A stretch of DNA of 64,000 nt from Mycobacterium saskatchewanense (lineage in GTDB: Bacteria; Actinomycetota; Actinomycetes; Mycobacteriales; Mycobacteriaceae), in NCBI RefSeq assembly GCF_010729105.1, contig NZ_AP022573.1, forward strand, positions 744,001 through 808,000. Direction: 5' to 3'. Shown here in pieces: positions 21,471 through 32,429 of the stretch; position 1 is the first letter of the stretch; each line of letters opens with the position of its first letter. Position numbers and translations under genes: made by a program. Below the pieces are notes generated by a model. The model worked only from the letters and a program-made list of their open reading frames with translations, ran no database searches and was not told the origin of the DNA.

Positions 21471-21471
<1 letters not shown>
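20413..21471 (-). CDS. CNNM/CorC-type membrane protein with CBS pair (Rv1841c-like)
   Basis: 352 residues. An N-terminal DUF21/CNNM transmembrane domain (ALIGVNAFFVGAEFSLISARRDRLEAL; LGEMVPKNIAL) occupies about 1-190, then two CBS motifs (SAVEQALAQTGYSRFPVADVDGRFIGYLHIKDVL and a second around 290-345). The C-terminal CorC/HlyC domain is absent, unlike its upstream neighbour. CNNM proteins are linked to magnesium/cobalt efflux; transport here is inferred. Starts inside the stop codon of the upstream paralog (TGATG overlap), so the two are translationally coupled and probably form a heteromer. Confidence 0.88.
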
Positions 21472-22826
<1,355 letters not shown>

Positions 22827-22948
22827 GGGAACGTTCGTGACGACGGGTCCGGTGCGGGGCGCGCGGGTCGCCGTCCGCTGCGAAAGGCCCGGCTCGCCAT
22901 CCGGGCCCCGGCGCGTGCCTGCGGCACGTCATCCCTTTCCCTCGGTGC

Positions 22949-22969
22949 CGCGCAGCGCTTTGCTGCGCG
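22949..22969 (-). terminator. GC hairpin downstream of guaB1
   Basis: Perfect 8-bp stem CGCGCAGC/GCTGCGCG with a 5-nt loop about 45 nt after the guaB1 stop. There is no T-run, so intrinsic termination is uncertain. Confidence 0.35.
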
Positions 22970-23013
22970 TGAATTCATATGCTAGCCAACGCGGCCGGGG
23001 CGACCCCGGACGG

Positions 23014-24480
<1,467 letters not shown>

Positions 24481-25929
24481 CTATGCGGGGACTTCGCTGC
24501 GGTCCCCGCTCCACAGAGTGTGGAAGCGCTTGTCCGGGTCGTCGTCGATGCGGCCGTAGGTGTGTGCGCCGAAGAAGTCGCGCAGCCCCTGCGTCAGCGC
24601 GGCGGGCAGCCGCTCGGTGCGCAGCGCGTCGTAGTAGGACAGCGCCGAGGAGAAGCCGGGGATCGGGATGCCCAGCCGCGTGGCGGTGACCACCACGCGG
24701 CGCCAGCTGTCGATGGCGGCCTCGATGGCCCGGCGGAAGTAGGGAGCGACGATGAGCGTCGGCAGCTCGGGGTCCTCGTCGAACGCCTCCTTGATCCGAT
24801 TGAGGAACTTGGCCCGGATGATGCAGCCGCCGCGCCAGATGGTCGCGAGGTCTCCCGGGGTGATGCCCCAGTCGTACTCGGCGCTGCCCGCCTGGATCTG
24901 ATTGAAGCCTTGCGCGTAGGCGATGATCTTTGACGCATAGAGGGCCTGCCGGACATCTTCGACGAATTGTTCGTTGTCGCTTGGCTTTTCGCCTAACTCG
25001 CCCGAGGCCAGCCCGGTCGTCGCCTTGCGCTGGGTCACCGAGCCCGACAGCGCGCGGGCGAACACCGCCTCGGCGATGCCGGTGACCGGGACGCCCAGGT
25101 CCAGGGCCGACTTCACCGTCCAGCGGCCGGTGCCCTTCTGTTCGGCCTCGTCGAGGATGACGTCGACGAGCGGCTTCTGCGTCTTGGCGTCGGTCTGGCG
25201 CAGCACCTTGGCGGTGATTTCGACGAGGAAGCTGTCCAGGTCGCCCTTGTTCCACTCGTCGAAGACGTCGGCGATCTCGCCCGCGGTCTTGCCGAGCCCG
25301 TCGCGCAGCAGCTGGTAGGCCTCGCCGATCAGCTGCATGTCGGAGTACTCGATGCCGTTGTGCACCATCTTGACGAAGTGCCCGGCGCCGTCGGGTCCGA
25401 TGTGGGTGCAGCACGGCACGCCGTCGACGTGCGCCGAGATCTCCTCGAGCAGCGGGCCCAGCGACTTGTACGATTCGGCCGGTCCGCCGGGCATGATCGA
25501 CGGCCCGTTGAGCGCCCCCTCCTCGCCGCCGGAGATGCCGGCGCCGACGAAGTGCAGGCCGCGCTCCCGCATCGCCTTCTCGCGGCGGATGGTGTCGGTG
25601 TAGAGCGCGTTGCCACCGTCGATGATGATGTCGCCTTCCTCCATGGCGTCGGCGAGCTCGTTGATGACGGCGTCGGTGGGGTCGCCGGCCTTGACCATGA
25701 TCAGCACCCGCCGCGGCTTCTCCAGCGCGTCCAGGAACTCGGCGATGGACTCCGTGCGCACGAACTTGCCCTCGTCGCCGTGCTCCTTCAGCAGCGCGTC
25801 GGTCTTGGCGATCGACCGGTTGTGTAGCGCCACGGTGTAGCCGTGGTGCGCGAAGTTGCGGGCGATGTTCGAACCCATCACGGCCAGGCCGGTGACGCCG
25901 ATCTGCGCGGTGCCGGTGCTGGAACTCAT
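24481..25929 (-). CDS. gnd1: 6-phosphogluconate dehydrogenase
   Basis: 482 residues from the ATG at 25929, which gives MSSSTGTAQIGVTGLAVMGSN as in Rv1844c. The Rossmann motif GLAVMGSN is at about 14-21, the substrate signature GGNALYTDT near 100-108, GAGISGGEEGA near 128-138 and the catalytic KMVHNGIEY with its lysine near 185. It oxidatively decarboxylates 6-phosphogluconate to ribulose 5-phosphate, making NADPH in the pentose phosphate pathway. The next gene downstream is guaB1. The pathway product xylulose 5-phosphate could feed the phosphoketolase encoded at 43337-45751. Confidence 0.97.
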   Translation of the reverse strand: MSSSTGTAQIGVTGLAVMGSNIARNFAHHGYTVALHNRSIAKTDALLKEHGDEGKFVRTESIAEFLDALEKPRRVLIMVKAGDPTDAVINELADAMEEGDIIIDGGNALYTDTIRREKAMRERGLHFVGAGISGGEEGALNGPSIMPGGPAESYKSLGPLLEEISAHVDGVPCCTHIGPDGAGHFVKMVHNGIEYSDMQLIGEAYQLLRDGLGKTAGEIADVFDEWNKGDLDSFLVEITAKVLRQTDAKTQKPLVDVILDEAEQKGTGRWTVKSALDLGVPVTGIAEAVFARALSGSVTQRKATTGLASGELGEKPSDNEQFVEDVRQALYASKIIAYAQGFNQIQAGSAEYDWGITPGDLATIWRGGCIIRAKFLNRIKEAFDEDPELPTLIVAPYFRRAIEAAIDSWRRVVVTATRLGIPIPGFSSALSYYDALRTERLPAALTQGLRDFFGAHTYGRIDDDPDKRFHTLWSGDRSEVPA

Positions 25930-26026
25930 GTCTGCGCCTCTCAGGTTTTCAGAACGGTCACTGGAAAGCTTGCACTGCAAATCCGACCACACCGTGGCAC
26001 CACCGACCAGTCGGCCCCCGCCCGCG

Positions 26027-26977
26027 TCACAGGTTGAACAGGCGTCGCAGCTCAGTCAACCAGGGAACGGCCAGGGCGACGGTCGGTATGACGAGGATCG
26101 CCGCCGCGGCCAGGTAGGCGGTCGTCGCCAGCATCGCGCTGTTGCCGCGCCCGGCCAGCCGGCGCACCCGCAGCACCGTGCTGGTGCCCCCGACGGCCAG
26201 CGCGCCCGAGGGTGCGCGCCCGGCCGCGCAGGCGACCAGCGCGCGGGCCAGGGGAGTGCGACCCGCCGCGCGCACCGCGGCGTCGTCGGCCAGCAGCTCG
26301 ACGAGCAGCTGCACAGCGCGCAGCGCGTGCGAGCTGCGCACCAGCCGCGGGAAGGCGGCATGCACCGCGGTGAAGGCCTCCAGGACCAGGTCGTGGCGCG
26401 CGCGCAGGTGGGCGCGTTCGTGGGTGAGGATCGCCGAGACCTCGTCGTCGGTCAGCGTGGCCAGCGCGCCCTCACTGACGACGACGCGGCTGCGCACCCC
26501 GGGCAGGCAGTAGGCGAGCGGCTGCGGGACGTGCAGGACGCGCAGGTCGCGGGTCCGCGCGCAGGGCTGCGGGAGCGCCGCGTCGTGGTCAACCCCGACC
26601 AGGTCGACGACCATGCGGTGGTGCGCCCGGCGGCGGCGGTTGGCGATCGCTACGCGCAGCACCGCGACCATCAGCCGGGCGCCGATCAGCACGGTCAGCG
26701 CGAAGACGGCGACGTACGCGGTCCACAGCGGCCAGCCGAGCCGGGCCGCGGCGCCGACGATGCTCGCCGTGGGCCGCCCGTCGCGGCCGGGCATGAGCAG
26801 CCGGGTCGCTATGGCGATCCCGGCGCTGAACGCCGAGAGGACGGCCGCCAGGGCGATCGCCTGCCACAGCACCACCGCCGCTCGCGGGGCGCGTAAGGGC
26901 CACGTCGCTCGTGCCAGGAGGGCCGGCGCCGGGCCGGCCAACAGCACCGCGAGGATGGAGAAGGCCGGCGCGGACAC
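26027..26977 (-). CDS. blaR: BlaR1/MecR1-like M56 membrane metallopeptidase
   Basis: 316 residues with four or five membrane helices and a cytoplasmic/loop zinc protease motif HERAH (His186, Glu187, His190), the BlaR1/M56 signature (EVSAILTHERAHL). There is no C-terminal penicillin-sensor domain: the protein ends after the last membrane segment (VIPTVALAVPWL), so unlike staphylococcal BlaR1 it cannot bind beta-lactam covalently by a PBP-like domain. It is encoded 14 bp downstream of blaI and presumably relieves BlaI repression by proteolysis; the inducing signal is not evident. Equivalent to Rv1845c. Confidence 0.9.
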   Translation of the reverse strand: MSAPAFSILAVLLAGPAPALLARATWPLRAPRAAVVLWQAIALAAVLSAFSAGIAIATRLLMPGRDGRPTASIVGAAARLGWPLWTAYVAVFALTVLIGARLMVAVLRVAIANRRRRAHHRMVVDLVGVDHDAALPQPCARTRDLRVLHVPQPLAYCLPGVRSRVVVSEGALATLTDDEVSAILTHERAHLRARHDLVLEAFTAVHAAFPRLVRSSHALRAVQLLVELLADDAAVRAAGRTPLARALVACAAGRAPSGALAVGGTSTVLRVRRLAGRGNSAMLATTAYLAAAAILVIPTVALAVPWLTELRRLFNL

Positions 26978-26991
26978 ACTGCCAGTGTCCC

Positions 26992-27411
26992 TCAGTCCTC
27001 CGCGTGCGCGCCAGCAGACCGCGTGTTATTGCGCTGATTGGTTTCCAACTCGGCGAGCGCCCGCCGCAGCGCTTCCGCCTCGTCGGCCCCGACCCGCTCG
27101 ACGAAGTGCACCAGCGCGGCCTGCCTGCTGCCCGAATCCTCGGCCTGGGACAGCGCGTCGACCATGAGCCCGGCGACCAACTCGTCCCGGCCGTGCACCG
27201 GCGCGTACCGATGCGCCCGGTCATCGCGGATCTGCGAGACGAGATTCTTCTTGGCCAGGCGCTGCAGGACCGTCATCACCGTGGTGTAGGCGAGGTCGCG
27301 GCGCGCCGACAACGCTTCGTGAACCTGGCGGACCGTCTGAGGCTCCGGCGTGGACCACAAGTGGTCCATCACCGCGCGTTCCAGATCTCCCAGTCGCGTC
27401 AGCTTGGCCAT
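26992..27411 (-). CDS. blaI: BlaI/MecI-family transcriptional repressor
   Basis: 139 residues. Winged helix: LGDLERAVMDHLW, QTVRQVHEALSARRDLAYTTVMTVLQRL, KKNLVSQIRDDRAHRYAPV. The second of two ATGs (27411) was chosen because the AGGAG Shine-Dalgarno abuts the first one (27420) with no spacing, and because it gives MAKLTRLGDLE as in M. tuberculosis BlaI. That regulator controls blaC, blaR and ATP synthase genes. A near-perfect palindrome 42 bp upstream is its likely autoregulatory operator. blaR follows after 14 bp. Confidence 0.95.
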   Translation of the reverse strand: MAKLTRLGDLERAVMDHLWSTPEPQTVRQVHEALSARRDLAYTTVMTVLQRLAKKNLVSQIRDDRAHRYAPVHGRDELVAGLMVDALSQAEDSGSRQAALVHFVERVGADEAEALRRALAELETNQRNNTRSAGAHAED

Positions 27412-27452
27412 GTTTCCCATCTCCTGAGCGTCGAAACCAGCGTACTCCGGCT

Positions 27453-27469
27453 TACTACCGACGGTCGTA
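27453..27469. promoter_or_regulatory. BlaI-type operator
   Basis: TACTACCG-A-CGGTCGTA, an inverted repeat matching at 7 of 8 positions per arm, centred 50 bp upstream of blaI. Location in front of its own gene and the TAC...GTA ends fit mycobacterial BlaI sites. It is also about 50 bp from the promoter of the divergent sRNA. Confidence 0.65.
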
Positions 27470-27517
27470 CCGACAAATAACGAACGCGGCGCCCGCCAAG
27501 TTTCCCACGAAGGCCGC

Positions 27518-27547
27518 TTGCGAAATTAGGGCAGCCTTGCCTATTCT
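27518..27547 (+). promoter_or_regulatory. sRNA promoter overlapped by an IdeR-type iron box
   Basis: TTGCGA (27518-27523) and TATTCT (27542-27547) are spaced by 18 bp. Between and over the -10 lies TTAGGGCAGCCTTGCCTAT (27526-27544), an inverted-repeat match to the IdeR consensus core (TTAGG...AG.CT...CCTA). Iron-loaded IdeR bound here would block the promoter, so the sRNA should be made in iron limitation. Confidence 0.75.
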
Positions 27548-27550
27548 GAG

Positions 27551-27654
27551 AGCGGTCGAGCGATAACGACCGCGGAGAGTCCTGAGGGCTGCAGCGACCC
27601 CCGGTCTACTCGATCGGCGAGCCCCGTGCCCCGGCACGGGGCTCGCCCGTTTTT
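27551..27654 (+). ncRNA. mrsI: MrsI-like iron-responsive small RNA
   Basis: About 100 nt between blaI and the thioesterase, the genomic site where M. tuberculosis encodes MrsI (ncRv11846). Starts with a perfect 7-bp hairpin (GCGGTCG, 8-nt loop AGCGATAA, CGACCGC at 27552-27573), followed by a largely single-stranded GAGAGTCCTGAGGG region and a strong terminator hairpin with TTTTT. MrsI is known to be IdeR-controlled and to down-regulate non-essential iron proteins such as bacterioferritin during iron starvation. Identity rests on position, iron box and terminator; targets were not tested. Confidence 0.82.
27618..27654 (+). terminator. Rho-independent terminator of the sRNA
   Basis: 13-bp perfect stem CGAGCCCCGTGCC/GGCACGGGGCTCG followed by CCCG and five T. 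The clearest intrinsic terminator in the window; such U-tract terminators are uncommon in mycobacteria and support a discrete sRNA. Confidence 0.93.
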
Positions 27655-27679
27655 CTCGGGAAGGGGCGCGGGATTCAAC

Positions 27680-27741
27680 CGCGAGCGCCCGTGTCTGTAC
27701 GACGACACGCCGATGAGGCCGGCATTTTGCGGACGCTCGCG
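27680..27741 (+). repeat. 62-bp double-hairpin dispersed element, copy B
   Basis: Perfect terminal inverted repeats CGCGAGCG/CGCTCGCG, inner hairpin around CGTGTC...GACACG. 50 of 62 positions match copy C at 57901 without gaps. It lies between the sRNA terminator and the thioesterase start. Confidence 0.85.
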
Positions 27742-27765
27742 CCGGCCGGATCATCGTGTAGACAC

Positions 27766-28188
27766 ATGAGCGTGCCAACGCCACCGGGCGCCGTCCCGCC
27801 GCCGAATTTTACCGCGCCGTTCGACACCGAACTCGGCCTGCGATTCACCGAGGTGACCCCCGACGGTGCCCGCGCCGAGCTGGAGGTCCAGCCGAAATTG
27901 CTGCAGCCGATGGGCCTGGTACACGGCGGCGTCTACTGCTCGATGGTCGAGAGCATGGCCAGCGTCTCGGCCTACACGTGGCTGAATGCCCACGGCGGCG
28001 GCGGAAACGTCGTCGGCGTCAACAACAACACGGACTTCCTGCGTTCCATCGGCTCGGGGATGGTGTACGGCGCGACCGAACCGATCCATCGCGGCCGGCG
28101 CCAGCAGCTGTGGCTGGTCACCATCACCGACGACAAGGATCGCCTGGTGGCGCGCGGCCAGGTGCGCCTGCAGAACCTCGAGGCGTAA
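27766..28188 (+). CDS. Hotdog-fold acyl-CoA thioesterase (PaaI-like, Rv1847)
   Basis: 140 residues from the ATG at 27766 (MSVPTPPGAVPPPNF). Hotdog core with LQPMGLVHGGVYCSMVESMASVSAY (the HGG motif at about residue 53) and NNNTDFLRSIGSGMV, characteristic of PaaI/YbgC-like thioesterases; Glu in MVESMAS is in the position of the catalytic acid. Substrate not determined. A longer in-frame start at 27691 would run through the 62-bp repeat and is rejected. The CDS is immediately followed by a 1.2-kb decayed region before ureA. Confidence 0.88.
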   Translation: MSVPTPPGAVPPPNFTAPFDTELGLRFTEVTPDGARAELEVQPKLLQPMGLVHGGVYCSMVESMASVSAYTWLNAHGGGGNVVGVNNNTDFLRSIGSGMVYGATEPIHRGRRQQLWLVTITDDKDRLVARGQVRLQNLEA

Positions 28189-28689
28189 CCCTCGCTGGTC
28201 CGAGCGGAGATATTCCCAGCATCCTTCCGGCCGGGTCACGATCCTGAAAACCCCTGTCGGGATCGCAAAAATCGGATCATGCAATCCGCCGCGGATCGCG
28301 GTGCGGCACGCGCTCAGGTCCCGGGCGGGCTCCCGTCGCCGATATCACGCGGATGATTACGGCGCTCAAAAACCTTGCACCCTAATAAATTCGGCATGCG
28401 AGTCGTGGACGCCTCCGCGATGGCGGCCTGCCGGCAAGCGCCGCCGACACGCTAGCGCGCGCACAGTCGCGGTCGTCGACGAAGCCGGCAAGAAGCCGGT
28501 AATTTGAATGCGCCGTAGGGGCCGCCCGGACGAGTTCGCCGTACCCGGAATGCGACAAGACGGCGACCGCGGGATGCCTTGCGCACCGGTACCACCACGC
28601 GTGCGAGAACCTACGTTCGCTTAGACGCCGGTCGCCGGGCATCCTCCGCCGTGAATGGTTCGCGACGAGGGGCGGCAGGCGCCGCGCGG
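28189..28689. other. Non-coding, degenerate region
   Basis: About 500 bp with no recognisable intact gene; open frames are short and lack family resemblance. It is lower in GC around 28230-28400 than its neighbours and contains stops in all frames. Given the pseudogenes directly downstream it may be the worn 5' part of the agmatinase locus, but I could not align it to that family. Confidence 0.5.
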
Positions 28690-29112
28690 CGGCGGTCCAG
28701 GTGGGCCGGCAGCGCGGCGGCACCGTGATCACGGTCGGTGACGTCGAGCGCGTCGGAATCGAGAAGGTCGCCTAGATCGCGCTGGAGACGGCGTGCAAGG
28801 ACGCCAAGGCGGTGCACCTGTCGTTCGACATCGACGTGATCGACGCCGGGTTCGTGCCCCGGCACCGGCTGGCCCGAGCCCGGCGGCCTCTTACCGCGCG
28901 AGGCCCTAAACCTGATTCGGATGATCTCCGAGCCCGGCCTCAACGGCATCGGGGTGGTGGAGTGACCGCCGTCCTACGACTGGGCGGAGCAGGCCGCGCT
29001 GATGAGCAGCCGGGTCATCCGGGACAGCCCGGCCGTCATGGTGCGCGCCGGGAAGCTGGGCAAGAAACCGGCGAGCCCCAAGCGGCACGCGCGGGGGCCG
29101 TACAGCGACTGA
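28690..29112 (+). pseudogene. speB: Agmatinase/ureohydrolase remnant
   Basis: Reading from 28701 gives TVITVGDVERVGIEKVA, an in-frame TAG at 28773, then AKAVHLSFDIDVIDAGFVP, the metal-binding DxD motif of ureohydrolases. One extra C near 28857-28860 shifts frame; the next frame continues GTGWPEPGGLLPREALNLI, ISEPGLNGIGVVE, an in-frame TGA at 28963, then SYDWAEQAALMSSRVI and a natural-looking end at 29112. Two nonsense changes and a frameshift make it inactive, and the N-terminal half is missing or unrecognisable. The intact enzyme would release urea from agmatine or a guanidino acid, next to urease. Confidence 0.85.
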
Positions 29113-29239
29113 CCGAGCGCGACGACCGGCGGCGGGCGGAGCTTGCGGACGTGATTTACAGCTATAGCTCTTCTGCGCGGCAGGGATTTGCCGACCGCGA
29201 TGCCGCCGGTCGCTCGCCAACCCCCTACAACCTTTCAAT

Positions 29240-29384
29240 ATGACAACTACGTCGTGATGACAACTACGTCGTGCCGCTGATGGCGGGCCTGATCATCGGC
29301 TTCGGCCTGCTGTACATGGCGTTCACCCGGGCGCACGCCAACAACGACGCACCGCACGCCGACGCGATCCCCGTGCGAACCTGA
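29240..29384 (+). pseudogene. C-terminal remnant of a membrane permease, broken by a 17-bp duplication
   Basis: The frame ending TGA at 29382 reads [20 protein letters not shown] then [21 protein letters not shown], one hydrophobic helix and a polar tail typical of the end of a transporter. Upstream the frame hits a stop at 29241. The cause is visible: a 17-bp unit is exactly duplicated in tandem at 29240-29256 and 29257-29273. Family not identifiable from one helix; position suggests a transporter once linked to the agmatinase. Confidence 0.65.
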
Positions 29385-29428
29385 CTCGAGGTGTCGACCT
29401 TCGCAGGGGATGGCAGGATCTAGAGGAC

Positions 29429-29731
29429 ATGCTTCTCACGCCGCACGAGCAAGAACGACTGCTGTTGTCCTACGCCGCCGAGCTGGCCCGCCGGCGTCGG
29501 GCGCGGGGGTTGCGACTGAACTACCCGGAGGCGGTCGCCCTCATCACCGACCACATCCTCGAGGGCGCACGGGACGGCCGCAGCGTCGCCGAGTTGATGG
29601 CCAGCGGTTGTGACGTGCTGTCCCGCGAGGACGTGATGGAGGGAGTGCCGGAGATGATCGGTGACGTCCAGGTCGAAGCGACGTTCCCCGACGGCACGAA
29701 ACTGGTCACCGTGCATCACCCGATCGCATGA
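29429..29731 (+). CDS. ureA: Urease gamma subunit
   Basis: 100 residues, full length for Ure[63 protein letters not shown]. Part of the (UreABC)3 nickel urease that hydrolyses urea to ammonia and carbamate. Its last codons overlap the ureB ATG (ATGA), starting a chain of overlaps that runs through the operon. No conventional leader signal was identified beyond a GAGG SD; transcription could come from within the pseudogene region upstream. Confidence 0.98.
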   Translation: MLLTPHEQERLLLSYAAELARRRRARGLRLNYPEAVALITDHILEGARDGRSVAELMASGCDVLSREDVMEGVPEMIGDVQVEATFPDGTKLVTVHHPIA

Positions 29732-30042
29732 TTCCCGGCGAAATCATTTATGGCCCAGGCGATATCGAGATCAACGCCGGCGCGCAGCGGCTCGAGATCC
29801 AGGTCGTCAACACCGGCGACCGTCCCGTGCAGGTCGGCAGCCACGTCCACCTCCCGCAGGCCAATGCCGCGCTGTCGTTCGATCGCGCCGCCGCCCACGG
29901 TTATCGCCTGGACGTCCCGGCGGCCACCGCGGTCCGGTTCGAGCCGGGCATCCCGCAGACGATCCGCCTGGTTCCGCTGCGGGGACGACGGGAAGTGTAC
30001 GGGCTGAGCCGCAACCCGCCCGGACGGCTGGACGACCGATGA
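29728..30042 (+). CDS. ureB: Urease beta subunit
   Basis: 104 residues. [18 protein letters not shown] at the N-terminus, [18 protein letters not shown] and [17 protein letters not shown] are UreB signatures. ATGA overlaps at both ends (with ureA and ureC) indicate translational coupling and stoichiometric production of the three structural subunits. Confidence 0.98.
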   Translation: MIPGEIIYGPGDIEINAGAQRLEIQVVNTGDRPVQVGSHVHLPQANAALSFDRAAAHGYRLDVPAATAVRFEPGIPQTIRLVPLRGRREVYGLSRNPPGRLDDR

Positions 30043-31760
30043 CGCGGCTGTCGCGGGAGCGTTACGCCGACCTCTTCGGGCCGACCACCGGGGACCGGAT
30101 CAGGCTGGCCGACACCGACCTGCTGGTGGAGATCACCGAAGACCGCAGCGGCGGACCGGGTTCCGCCGGCGACGAGGCGGTGTTCGGCGGCGGCAAGGTG
30201 CTGCGGGAGTCGATGGGGCAGGGGCGGGCGAGCCGGGCCGCCGGGGCGCCCGACACCGTCATCACCGGCGCGGTGATCATCGACCACTGGGGGATCATCA
30301 AGGCCGACATCGGCATTCGGGACGGGCGGATCGTCGCGATCGGCAAGGCGGGCAATCCGGACATCATGACGGGCGTGCACCCCGACCTGGTGGTCGGCCC
30401 GTCCACCGAGATCATCGGCGGCAACGGTCGGATCGTCACCGCCGGCGCCATCGACTGCCACGTGCATCTGATCTGCCCGCAGCTGATGCCCGAGGCGCTC
30501 GGGTCGGGCATCACCACGATCATCGGCGGCGGCACCGGGCCGGCCGAGGGCACCAAGGCCACCACCGTCACGCCCGGCGAATGGCACTTGGCCGGCATGC
30601 TGGAGTCACTGGACTCGTGGCCGCTCAACTTCGCGCTGCTCGGCAAGGGAAACACCGTCAACCCGGAGGGGTTGTGGGAGCAATTGCGTGGCGGCGCTTC
30701 GGGTTTCAAGCTGCACGAGGACTGGGGATCCACGCCCGCGGCGATCGACGCCTGCCTGACCGTCGCCGACGCCGCGGGCGTCCAGGTGGCGTTGCACACC
30801 GACACTCTCAACGAGATGGGGTTCGTCGAGGACACCCTCGGCGCGATCGCCGGCCGTTGCATCCACACGTATCACACCGAGGGCGCCGGCGGCGGGCACG
30901 CTCCGGACATCATGCGGGTCGCGGCCGAGCGCAACGTGCTGCCCAGTTCCACCAACCCGACCCGGCCGCACACCGTGAACACGCTGGACGAGCACCTGGA
31001 CATGCTGATGGTGTGCCATCACCTCAACCCCGCGGTGCCCGAGGACCTGGCGTTCGCTGAAAGCCGCATCCGGCCGTCGACGATGGCAGCCGAGGATCTG
31101 CTGCACGACATGGGCGCGATCTCGATGATCGGCAGCGACTCGCAGGCGATGGGCCGCATCGGCGAGGTGGTGATCCGGACCTGGCAGACCGCGCACGTGA
31201 TGAAACGCCGGCGCGGCGCACTGCCCGGTGATGGTCCCGCGGACAACCACCGGGCGCGCCGCTACGTCTCGAAATACACCATCTGCCCGGCCATCACGCA
31301 CGGCCTCGACCACGAGATCGGTTCGGTGGAGGTGGGCAAGCTCGCCGATCTGGTGCTGTGGGAGCCCGCGTTCTTCGGGGTGCGGCCGCACCTGGTGCTC
31401 AAGGGCGGGATGATCGCCTGGGCCGCGATGGGCGACGCCAACGCCTCGATCCCCACCCCTCAGCCGGTGCTCCCGCGTCCGATGTTCGGCGCCGCGCCCA
31501 CAGCGTCGGCCGCGACCTCGGTGCACTTCGTGGCCCCGGTGGCTCTCGACGCCGCGCTGGGCGAGAAGCTCGCCGTCAACCGGCGGCTGGTTCCGGTCGG
31601 GGACGTCCGCTCGGTCACCAAAACCGATCTGCCGCTGAACGATACGATGCCGTCGATCGAGATCGACCCGGACTCCTTCACCGTCCGCATCGACGGCGAG
31701 GTCTGGCACGAGCAGCCGGCGACGGAACTGCCCATGGCCCAGCGTTACTTTCTCTTCTGA
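30039..31760 (+). CDS. ureC: Urease alpha subunit (catalytic)
   Basis: 573 residues. Nickel ligands are intact: His141 and His143 (DCHVHL), carbamylated Lys224 ([13 protein letters not shown]), His253 (ALHTDT), His279 (TYHTEG) and Asp367 ([11 protein letters not shown]). The mobile-flap cysteine is Cys326 (MVCHHLNP). Therefore predicted active. The ATG at 30039 overlaps the ureB stop. Ammonia from urease serves nitrogen supply and acid/phagosome tolerance in mycobacteria. Confidence 0.99.
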   Translation: MTRLSRERYADLFGPTTGDRIRLADTDLLVEITEDRSGGPGSAGDEAVFGGGKVLRESMGQGRASRAAGAPDTVITGAVIIDHWGIIKADIGIRDGRIVAIGKAGNPDIMTGVHPDLVVGPSTEIIGGNGRIVTAGAIDCHVHLICPQLMPEALGSGITTIIGGGTGPAEGTKATTVTPGEWHLAGMLESLDSWPLNFALLGKGNTVNPEGLWEQLRGGASGFKLHEDWGSTPAAIDACLTVADAAGVQVALHTDTLNEMGFVEDTLGAIAGRCIHTYHTEGAGGGHAPDIMRVAAERNVLPSSTNPTRPHTVNTLDEHLDMLMVCHHLNPAVPEDLAFAESRIRPSTMAAEDLLHDMGAISMIGSDSQAMGRIGEVVIRTWQTAHVMKRRRGALPGDGPADNHRARRYVSKYTICPAITHGLDHEIGSVEVGKLADLVLWEPAFFGVRPHLVLKGGMIAWAAMGDANASIPTPQPVLPRPMFGAAPTASAATSVHFVAPVALDAALGEKLAVNRRLVPVGDVRSVTKTDLPLNDTMPSIEIDPDSFTVRIDGEVWHEQPATELPMAQRYFLF

Positions 31761-32419
31761 TGGCCGAGCCTTTCTGGATGGCCGAGCCGGCGCTGATCAC
31801 GCTGCTCGCGCTGGCCGACTCGCGGCTACCCACCGGCGCGCACGTGCACTCCGGCGGGGTCGAGGAAGCCATCGCCTCGGCCCTCGTGACCGACCTGGAC
31901 ACGCTGAAAGCGTTCCTGGCGCGCCGGATTCGCACCCACGGTCTGGTCACCGCGTCGGTGGCCGCCGCCGTGCACCGCGGCGATATCGGCCTCGACGACG
32001 CCGACCTCGAGACCGACGCGCGCACCCCGGCTCCGGCCGCCCGGGAGGCGTCGCGCAGCCAGGGCCGTGGCCTGGCGCGGCTGGCGCGGCGAGTCTGGCC
32101 GGACGCCGGCTGGGACGATCTCGGGCCCCGGCCGCACCTCGGAGTGGTGGCGGGGCGCGTCGGGGAGGTCAGCGGCCTGCGCCCACAACACACCGCCCTG
32201 CACGTTGTCTACACCACGATGACCGGTTCGGCGACCGCCGCCCAGCGCCTGCTGGCCCTCGATCCCGCCGCCGTCGCCGCCGCCACCTTCGCGCTGTCCG
32301 GGCTGTGCGAGAGCACCGCCGCCGAGGCGACCGCGGGGCTGGCCGACCTGTCCGACCCGTTGCTCGACACGCTGGCGCAGCGCCACGCTCAGCGCGAGCG
32401 GCCCCTGTTCGCATCGTGA
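31760..32419 (+). CDS. ureF: Urease accessory protein UreF
   Basis: 219 residues from the ATG overlapping the ureC stop (TGATG). All-helical nickel-chaperone family with [29 protein letters not shown] N-terminus ([16 protein letters not shown]) and [12 protein letters not shown]. UreF scaffolds UreD and UreG on apo-urease during nickel insertion. A downstream ATG at 31778 would also fit the family N-terminus; the coupled start is preferred. Confidence 0.93.
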   Translation: MAEPFWMAEPALITLLALADSRLPTGAHVHSGGVEEAIASALVTDLDTLKAFLARRIRTHGLVTASVAAAVHRGDIGLDDADLETDARTPAPAAREASRSQGRGLARLARRVWPDAGWDDLGPRPHLGVVAGRVGEVSGLRPQHTALHVVYTTMTGSATAAQRLLALDPAAVAAATFALSGLCESTAAEATAGLADLSDPLLDTLAQRHAQRERPLFAS

Positions 32420-32429
32420 AAGGCCAACC

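Noticed and set aside
27691..27765. An N-terminal extension of the thioesterase
   Set aside because: It would translate the 62-bp repeat. The ATG at 27766 gives the family N-terminus.
28382..28732. A 116-codon minus-strand frame in the decayed region
   Set aside because: Opposite the agmatinase remnant in part; no motif and no RBS.
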